DNA of 64,000 bases from Dromaius novaehollandiae (Eukaryota > Chordata > Aves > Casuariiformes > Dromaiidae), in contig NW_026991456.1 of the NCBI RefSeq assembly GCF_036370855.1, forward strand, positions 2,728,001 to 2,792,000. The letters run 5' to 3'. The notes under the pieces are model-generated. The model was not told the DNA's origin. It worked only from the letters and a program-made list of their open reading frames with translations, and did not search any database. A program made the translations under genes and the position numbers. Of the stretch, positions 57,004 through 64,000 are shown piece by piece. Within the stretch, counting starts at the first letter, position 1; the number at the start of each line of letters is the position of its first letter.

Positions 57004-60000
57004 ATGGTTGCGAGGATGAAGCTTCTTTCATTTTTCCGTGCCAGCTGCCCTCTGCCTCACTTCGTTATCTGCTTCCTGATGCTCTGCATTCCTGAGCTGG
57101 AGGCAGGTAGGATCCTGCGTGTTTGCCGCGCGTTGGCTGCATCCTACGTGACTTAAGTGCATTTAAACAGCAAAGGTGCTGAGAAATTCAGCGTGTCACA
57201 GCTTTATGGTGGTCTCATAAAAATTTAAAGATGTTGAAATAGATTTAATTTGGGCAGATGACTGAGGAAGAAAGCAGGGGACATCAGGTCCCCTCGTGTT
57301 GCTCCTCGGCCTGCTCCTTCTCCAGCCTGCAGGGACCATGCTGGTTCATGGTGGACTGCAGGAACCACAGTGGTTCATGGTGGACTGCAGGGACCATGGT
57401 GACTCATGGTGGACTGCAGGGACCATGGTGGTTCATGGTGGACCGCAGGGACCACAGTGGTTCGTGGTGGACTGCAGGGACCATGCTGGTTCATGGGAGA
57501 CTGCAGGGACCATGGTGGTTCATGGTGGACTGCAGGGACCATGCTGGTTCATGGTGGACTGCAGGGACCATGGTGACTCATGGTGGACTGCAGGGACCAT
57601 GCTGGTTCATGGTGGACCGCAGGAACCACAGTGGTTCATGGTGGACTGCAGGGACCATGGTGACTCATGGTGGACTGCAGGAACCACAGTGGTTCATGGT
57701 GGACTGCAGGGACCATGGTGACTCATGGTGGACTGCAGGGACCATGGTGGTTCATGGTGGACCGCAGGGACCACAGTGGTTCGTGGTGGACTGCAGGGAC
57801 CATGCTGGTTCATGGGAGACTGCAGGGACCATGGTGGTTCATGGTGGACTGCAGGGACCATGCTGGTTCATGGTGGACTGCAGGGACCATGGTGACTCAT
57901 GGTAGACTGCAGGGACCATGGTGGTTCATGGTGGACTGCAGGGACCATGGTGGTTCGTGCTGGTTCGCAGGGACCATGGTGCTTCATGGTGGTGTGCAGG
58001 AACCATGGTAGTTCATGGTGGGACGTAGGGACCATTGTGCGTAGGCTGCATATCTAATGGCGCCCTTTTGAGCTTTGCATTAAACATGCACACGCCCTCC
58101 TCGCCACCACATTTGGCCCAATATCCTGCTCTGTCCCACAGCTCAAGTTTCACGGCGAGGAGCAGACAGCCCCATCCTCCTCGTCACTGTTGGGGCAGAC
58201 GCCGTGCTGCCCTGCAGCCTCACCCCGTCCAGGAGCCCTCGGCCAGTGGAGGTGACCTGGCTGCAGGTGCTGAACTCCTGGCCATGGCATCACAGCCACG
58301 CAGGGACGGCCAGGGATGGGGCGCCAGGACACAGCCGAAGGACAGTGCTGCAGAAGCGCTGGACCTGTGGGGGCCACGCAGATTTGAGGCTTTCCGGAGT
58401 CGGACCCTCCAACGAGGGACGCTACACCTGCTTGGTTCAAAACAAGATCAAATATGAAGGTGCCCGGCTGGAACTGAAGGTGACAGGTTTGTAGCCCATG
58501 GCTGTGCGGTCTCAGAGAGAGAACTCTTAAAATTTAGTCTTAGACACATTGGCTGGACATGGCCTTTCCAGAAGCTCCTTGCAACTTTTAGAAGGGAGTG
58601 TCTGTTCGGTCTCAGCCAAGACACCACTGTGGTTTTCTTTGCAAGAGGGTCCAGGGCAGATGTAGGTGTCAAATACCTCATCCAGGACTGAGCAGATTTT
58701 TGGTCATTTCAACTCTTTATTTGTAGGATCACACAGAGGTGGTGGTGAGGTGACATCACTGGAGGTTTTACTCCATTTCAAGGGGGGTTATTTTTTTCCT
58801 CTGAGCTGCTGTCTTTCTCTAAGACAAGTAACTATGAAGCACATCTAATTCTAACATATAAGGACTATCTCTAGGTAAATATTGAGTTGGAATAAGACTG
58901 AGAAGTTTATTCTTCTAGCTCGCCCCCATGCAAAATAATTGAAACTCCGTGTTGCTGCGGTTTCTGGAATCTGAAATCCCTTTTGAAAATGAGCCCCATT
59001 TAACCCCAATTTTGTGTGCGCACGTGTCATCCTAGCCACAGGGTCTGCTCCTTACATCTCCATGGAGAGCTACCAAGGAGGCGTCAGAGCTGTGTGTCGA
59101 TCGGCTGGTTGGTACCCACAGCCCCAGATGGTGTGGAGGGATCCCAACCATCAGCTCTTACTGCAGCAGTCCCAAACACATTCCCAGGATGAGAGAGGCC
59201 TCTTTGAAGCACGAAGTACCCTTGTTATAATAGGAAACACTACGAAGAACCTGTCCTGCGTGGTGAGGAACATCTACCTCAACCAAGAGAAGGAAACGGC
59301 TTTTCAAACCCCAGGTTGGTTACCGTAACACGGCACTCCACAGACAGGCAGGGTAAGATTTGGGGAAAGGTGGGGTTTCTCCAGAGGTTTGTGGCTGGCA
59401 TCTGGGATTTCAAAGGTCTGTGCACATATTTAGTGGTGAAATATTCCTACTGGTGGTTGGGTGTAGCTTCATGGCTAAGTTTAGCAATGAGGTGTCCACT
59501 GGGGAGCAAAAACCCACTCAGCCTAGATTTCTGTAGTACTGCAAATCAGCAGCTCAGTGAAGACACTTTTGCAACAGATGAACAGGGCAGCATCTAAATC
59601 CTTTGGTCAGTGGGTCTTCAAATGTCCCGTTCAGCTTTACAAGATGAACAAGACAATGAAGGAAAGTGGTAGGTCACAGCTCACCCTGACATGAGAAACA
59701 AGACAATTTTACACAGTGTAGCACTGTGAAGACTCGCAGGAGCTGAGATCCAGCACGCTGGTCCCCATCATGTCTGTAGGACACACTTGCTTAGCACCGT
59801 TTCTCTCTCCTGAGGAAACCTGGTTCACTGCTGAAGCTGGGGGAGAAGAGAATCCTTGCATGTTATCAGAAAAAACTTAAAATGGAGCAATTTTTGGACA
59901 TTTCTCTCGTTGGTTTTTTTTTCCTTTTTTAGACTTTTCACAAGCTGCCTATCCAGGGATGGGTGTTCTAACCATGATCCTGACAGTGTTTGGTTTCATT

Positions 60001-62674
60001 GGCTTCGTTGCATATCTGTCAAAGACCAAAGGTAAAAGCTTAACCTGGTTTCGAGGGGGGAGGATCTGGGTTATCGCCCTTTAGGAAACCCATCAAGGCA
60101 CAAGGGATGCGTAGGATCATGAGCTTTATCTTCTGAAGCAAATGAGAATGCTAAAAGGAAAGCATGGGTAAGCTGGGAAGTGGAATTTTCTTGGATTCCT
60201 GAAGCTCTTGAGTGAAAAGAGTGAAAGAGAAGAATAAGGAAGAGGGAAGGGCCCAGCAGAATGCTGGGACATCTCCGTCCCTGTCATGCTTGGGTGTCCA
60301 GTGCCCTGAGTGTGTCAGAGCGACCGCAGCTGCAGGAAGCTCCGGGGTTGCCCTTGGTCTGACCATCACTGAGGTGCTTTAGCGTTGCAGCAACGACTGG
60401 AGGCCAAGTCCCAGCCCAGTGCTGCCCTTGCTCTTGCAAGGGAGATTTTCAAAATTCAGGACTTAGCAAATCCATATATGTATAGCTGAAGCATTACTGA
60501 TACTCCTCTGCAAGTTGTCCCCTAGCTGTCTCCTATTCTTTTTTTTTCTTTTTTTTTGGCCAGTGTTTGGTTCTTTAATGCCAATTAATTTCTCGTGAGC
60601 TAAGCAAAGCCCGAGTTACTGCATAATGCTGGAGAAACCTTGGAAGAGCTGAAATCCCTTTATTTTGAAAACGAGAGCCCAGCTATTTTAGCAGAAAACA
60701 GTCAAAAATGGATGTGAAGGATAAGCACCCCTTCCATTTTATCAGGCTTATGTATGCTGGGGAAGAGAAAATACTACTTTTGTGACTCCAAGAAGAGATA
60801 AATGCAGAAATGAGGCTTTCCTCCCTTCTTGTGCTTATGTTTACTGTCCTGAATTCAATGGAATTTGGTCACGGATTCCGATGGGAAAAGGGCAAGGGCC
60901 ATAAATAGCCGCGTGTGTTTGTTTTTGCTGCTCGCCCAACCTGTTGGTCTGGAGAGATAAGGTTGATCAGGGTAATTCCGCAGGCAGTGAGGCAATGCAT
61001 AGGAAGGAGGAGGTGACTTCAGTGCCTGAAGGAGCGGTGTAACCTGAAACCACCCGACACATCGTAATTGCCTTAGTGACACAGCAATAAACTAGTCAAG
61101 GGGAAAACAAGCACGTTTGGATCACTTCTCATCTGGGTTGTTTTTTTTTTTTAATTTTAGGGTGGCGGAGATTTGTGGACAAAATGGGAAAAGGTAATTT
61201 AAAGCATGTTCAAGAGCTTCCCGTGAGCAGCTCCTGTTGCATCAGCAGGGCCGGGGGAGAGTTTGCCTTCCCTGCCCCCTCATAGCTCCCCATTTTTCTG
61301 CCTGGTTTTAATTCTCACCTCCTCCTGCTCTTCTCCTCCCCACTGCCCTCATGGGAGGTGTTCACAGCCTGGAGAAAATCCACAGTCCCCAAGTGCCTGG
61401 GGGAAGGGAAGCAAAAAAAACGGTGGAGAAAATCGAGATGGTGGGAAGAAACTCAGCTTGGCTGTGGCTTCTCGCAGCACCAAACACGGTCCCAGAGTTG
61501 GATCATGTAAAAGAGCAAAGGGTGGTTCTGATAAAGTGTTCTTGGACCCACCACTGGTGACAAAACATGGTGCTGAGCCAAGTCCTTTCTCAAGCTGCTG
61601 CATTTTCTAGTGGAGATGATGCTATAGAGATATCATGATGTCCCCTGCTTCTTCACATGGAAATCTGCCCAACTAAAGGGCCAAATGGGGCAATTACATG
61701 CTTCTCTTCTCCAGTGGGTCACCTCTTATTCTCACCATGTCCTTTCCCATTGTCTCCCTCCCCCTCCATCCTCCTGCTCATTCCTGCTCTGGGTTTGCTG
61801 TTTGGGAGGTGCCTGATGCCAGTCTCCCTTCCCGGGCAAGGCCTTCATGCCCCTGCTAGGGATTTGGACTGTCAGGAGCGGCGATGTTGATGTCATGCCC
61901 GCTCTTCTGCTTGTTCTTCCGTCTCAGCCATGGAGGTAGCGACTTGACCACAGTTGAGAGCAACCTTGACCCCTCCTGTATGGATGGTGTCTCCTGCTGA
62001 CCTTTAATTTCATTCTTTCTTTCCTTCTTTCTTCTTTGAGGACCATGTCCCAGCAGGAGGACGTAGACATTCCCCATTGGGTAGGTCCCTGCCACCACCC
62101 CAAGCCAAGCTCTGCCCCGATCCATTGACCTCTCTCTCTCTCTCTCTACCCCGCAGCAAACATGACCCTGGATCCGGCCACAGTTCACCCCTGGCTGCTC
62201 CTCTCCAAAGACGGCAGAGGCGTGAGGTGGGGAGAAGAGCAGCAAGAGCTGCCCGAGACGCCAGAACAATTCGACACGTGGCGCTGCGTGCTGGGCCGTG
62301 AGGGCTTCTCCGCAGGCAGACACGCCTGGGAAGTGACGGTGGGCGGTGGGAAGAGCTGGGGCGTCGGGCTGGCCAGGGCCTCTCTGAAGAGGAAGGGACG
62401 GACCTACCTGGGCCCTGAGGAGGGGGTCTGGGCAGTGGTGAAGCTGGAGGAGGTGTTTCGGGCTCTCACCTCCCCTGAACGCACCCCACTGCCACAGAGC
62501 TGTGTCCCTAGAAGGATCCGCGTGTCCCTGGAGTATGACAAGGGGCAGGTGGCCTTTTCTGATGCAGAAACTGATGCCCCCATCTTCACTTTCCCGCCAG
62601 CCTCGTTCAGGGGGGAGAAGATCCATCTTTGGCTCTGGGTGTGGGACAAAAACTGGCTCAGGTTGGCTCCCTGA
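57004..62674 (+). CDS. Butyrophilin-like gene 2 (IgV-IgC-TM-B30.2)
   Basis: Six exons in phase 1: signal 57004-57106, IgV 58142-58486, IgC 59036-59314, membrane 59933-60031, 33-bp linker 61161-61193, B30.2 62157-62674. They sum to 458 codons plus stop without a break. The IgV domain has AVLPCSL, VTWLQ and NEGRYTC. The IgC domain has CRSAGWYPQPQMVW. The membrane helix is near GVLTMILTVFGFIGFVAYL. The linker GWRRFVDKMGK corresponds to VWRRYAVHIEE of gene 1. B30.2 starts ANMTLDPATVHPW and ends LRLAP-stop. No 21-bp heptad exon was seen between membrane and linker, unlike gene 1. The signal-IgV intron holds a 0.7-kb minisatellite. The gene lies head to head with gene 1. Expected role: surface immune regulation; the ligand is unknown. 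Confidence 0.9.
57328..58028. repeat. 29-bp minisatellite in butyrophilin gene 2 intron 1
   Basis: About 24 tandem copies of a 29-bp unit (GGGACCATGGTGGTTCATGG plus TGGACTGCA). Variants alternate ATGGTGGTTC, ATGCTGGTTC, ACAGTGGTTC and ATGGTGACTC. Because 29 is not a multiple of 3, all three frames cycle through an 87-bp pattern without stops. Confidence 0.93.
62129..62148. repeat. (TC)n microsatellite before the gene 2 B30.2 exon
   Basis: An uninterrupted CT run that also serves as the polypyrimidine tract of the acceptor at 62156. Confidence 0.85.
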
Positions 62675-63121
62675 AGTGCCCCTCAGAGGACCCATATGAG
62701 TCTGGCCTTGGTCATTTCATGGTCTTGCTGCTTCTCAAGGATATCTTTCTTGAAGACTTCCTCCTGAATCAATTCGGTGACCCCAGAGGATCAGTGGTTT
62801 TGGACTGGTCTGTCGAAGGACAGTCAGCCAGCAAGCACTGAGATGAAGCAGGGGAAACCCCCCGACTGCCGTTTCTGCCCAGAGATGGGACTGAGTTGGA
62901 CTTATTGCAACGTGGTCTTTCTTGCGGTTGTGTCTTCCCCAACCCTGGGAGCATATGTCCTTCGCTTCAAGTGTTAATGGGGAGAGCTGATAGCTGGTGC
63001 TGGGCCTTTCTTGCCGTGCTTCTTCTGGTTGTGTTGGGTGGGAGAAGCTGTTCAAAAGAAATGGTCTTCCAAGCTACCAGGATTGTGTGCTGGTGTGAGT
63101 GTGGGCAAGCACTGGGCTCTA

Positions 63122-63127
63122 AATAAA
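63122..63127 (+). terminator. Polyadenylation signal of butyrophilin gene 2
   Basis: AATAAA about 450 bases after the stop codon. Confidence 0.6.
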
Positions 63128-63149
63128 GGTCTTCACACTTCCCCTGGGA

Positions 63150-64000
63150 GCACTTTGAGCTCTTTCCCTGCAGTATCTATGTCTGCAAAGGGTGACATTT
63201 GCTCCTGGTCCTAGTGGCAGCTTCTTTGGGTGGCAGTTGAAGAGCATAGCTCCAGATCACTTCCATCATTTCTGTGCATTTTTTCGTTTGGTTTCTTTTT
63301 TTGCAAACTGTTCATGCTGCCATTACTAGGGTCTTTGCAAAGGTGGGGAGGTTCTCCCAAATGTGCTTCCACTTCAGATCAGAGGGAGGTTCTGCTGCCT
63401 GGTGTCCATGGAGGAGGTGTCTGGTGAGGGTTAGTGAGCGGAGATGGCGCCAAAGGGAGCACCCAAAAGAGGTGTGTTCATTTCCATGCACTATTTTTCC
63501 CATGTTGGGGTGCTCTGAGAAAAAACTGTGTTTCAGAGCATCCTTTGCGGGGCATTTTGCCAAAGCCTTGGGGTCTCTGATGACCTGGGTCTCACTGGAT
63601 CTGCTGCTGCCAGCCCCCATCTGTACCCATCCCTGCTCACACGTTCAGGGGCTGTTACGGACCCATCTGAGAGCTTCCGACACCATCCACTGCAGTCACC
63701 ATTGCCACACCGTGCAGGCACAGTGCTTTACACCACATTTCCCCAGAAAGCCAACACGAGAGTATGAATTATTAGCACAGAAATAGGTCTTCTTGATATC
63801 ATGTGGGTTGCTGCAAAGAGTCTGTCTTCTCTCCAGCCACCTATCTTTGGATGGCCTTGAATAATCATTATTTACTCCTCTACCCTTAGGAAACTTGCTT
63901 CTGAGGTCAAAAAATGTGAAGGAATTGGTTCAGGCCTTAGAGGTGGCCAAGGACAAGGCAGCTTGACTCCGGTTTAGTGGGTGAAAGGGGGTGTCTGCAA
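63150..64000. other. 3' flank, no gene recognised
   Basis: Moderate-GC unique sequence downstream of butyrophilin gene 2. No exon, repeat family or RNA gene was recognised. Confidence 0.4.

Noticed and set aside
57258-57905. 215-codon open frame rich in Trp, Asp and His repeats
   Set aside because: It is the translation of the 29-bp minisatellite inside an intron; all three frames are open for the same reason.
57328-58028. 29-bp direct repeats resembling CRISPR repeat length
   Set aside because: Units are contiguous with no unique spacers and lie in a vertebrate intron.
1-64000. tRNA or rRNA genes
   Set aside because: Only retroviral primer sites complementary to tRNA ends were seen; no cloverleaf or rRNA sequence was found.

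Overview
The window looks like a bird genome, probably a GC-rich microchromosome. It holds CR1 LINE 3' ends, a bird-type MHC class I gene, butyrophilin genes with 21-bp heptad exons, a maestro/HEAT-repeat gene and an avian-type alpharetrovirus-like provirus. Related archosaurs cannot be ruled out from sequence alone. No rRNA, tRNA gene or CRISPR array was found.

Layout. (1) 1-8815 is a retrovirus-rich block. A decayed gamma-like provirus with a tRNA-Arg-type primer site (ERV-A) lies at 1-4072. The first three exons of an MHC class I gene (minus strand) lie at 4123-5331. They are followed by another ERV-A 3' end (5894-6506), an ERV-B env tail and LTR (6507-7248), and an antisense ERV-A-like gag fragment (to 8815). 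(2) 8816-14786 is GC-rich and I recognise no gene in it. (3) 14787-21192 is a nearly complete, young, alpharetrovirus-like provirus (ERV-C). It has a 6-bp target duplication, two 230-bp LTRs differing at 2 positions, a tRNA-Trp primer site, and gag, pro and pol in three frames joined by two well-formed slippery heptamers. (4) 22145-33476 (minus) is a maestro heat-like repeat gene. I could assemble 22 exons into one 957-codon frame. (5) 34138-36311 has telomere-like degenerate repeats, a CR1 fragment, a CpG island and a solo ERV-B-type LTR. (6) 38667-40769 (minus) is GP1BA, the platelet von Willebrand factor receptor subunit, with one coding exon. (7) 44610-62674 is a butyrophilin cluster: one gene on minus, one on plus, head to head, with an extra two-exon B30.2 unit and several minisatellites between and inside them.

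The genes are not an operon-like system. The class I gene and the butyrophilin genes are immune-surface families. GP1BA and the MROH gene are unrelated neighbours. The most unusual items are ERV-C (alpharetrovirus-like hallmarks with a betaretrovirus-like double frameshift layout, plus a short env-like frame interrupted only by four TGA codons), retroviral sequence on both sides of the MHC class I exons, and a GPIb-alpha tail in which a filamin-site-like motif appears three times. Intron/exon models were built by eye from splice sites and phase; no alignment was run.
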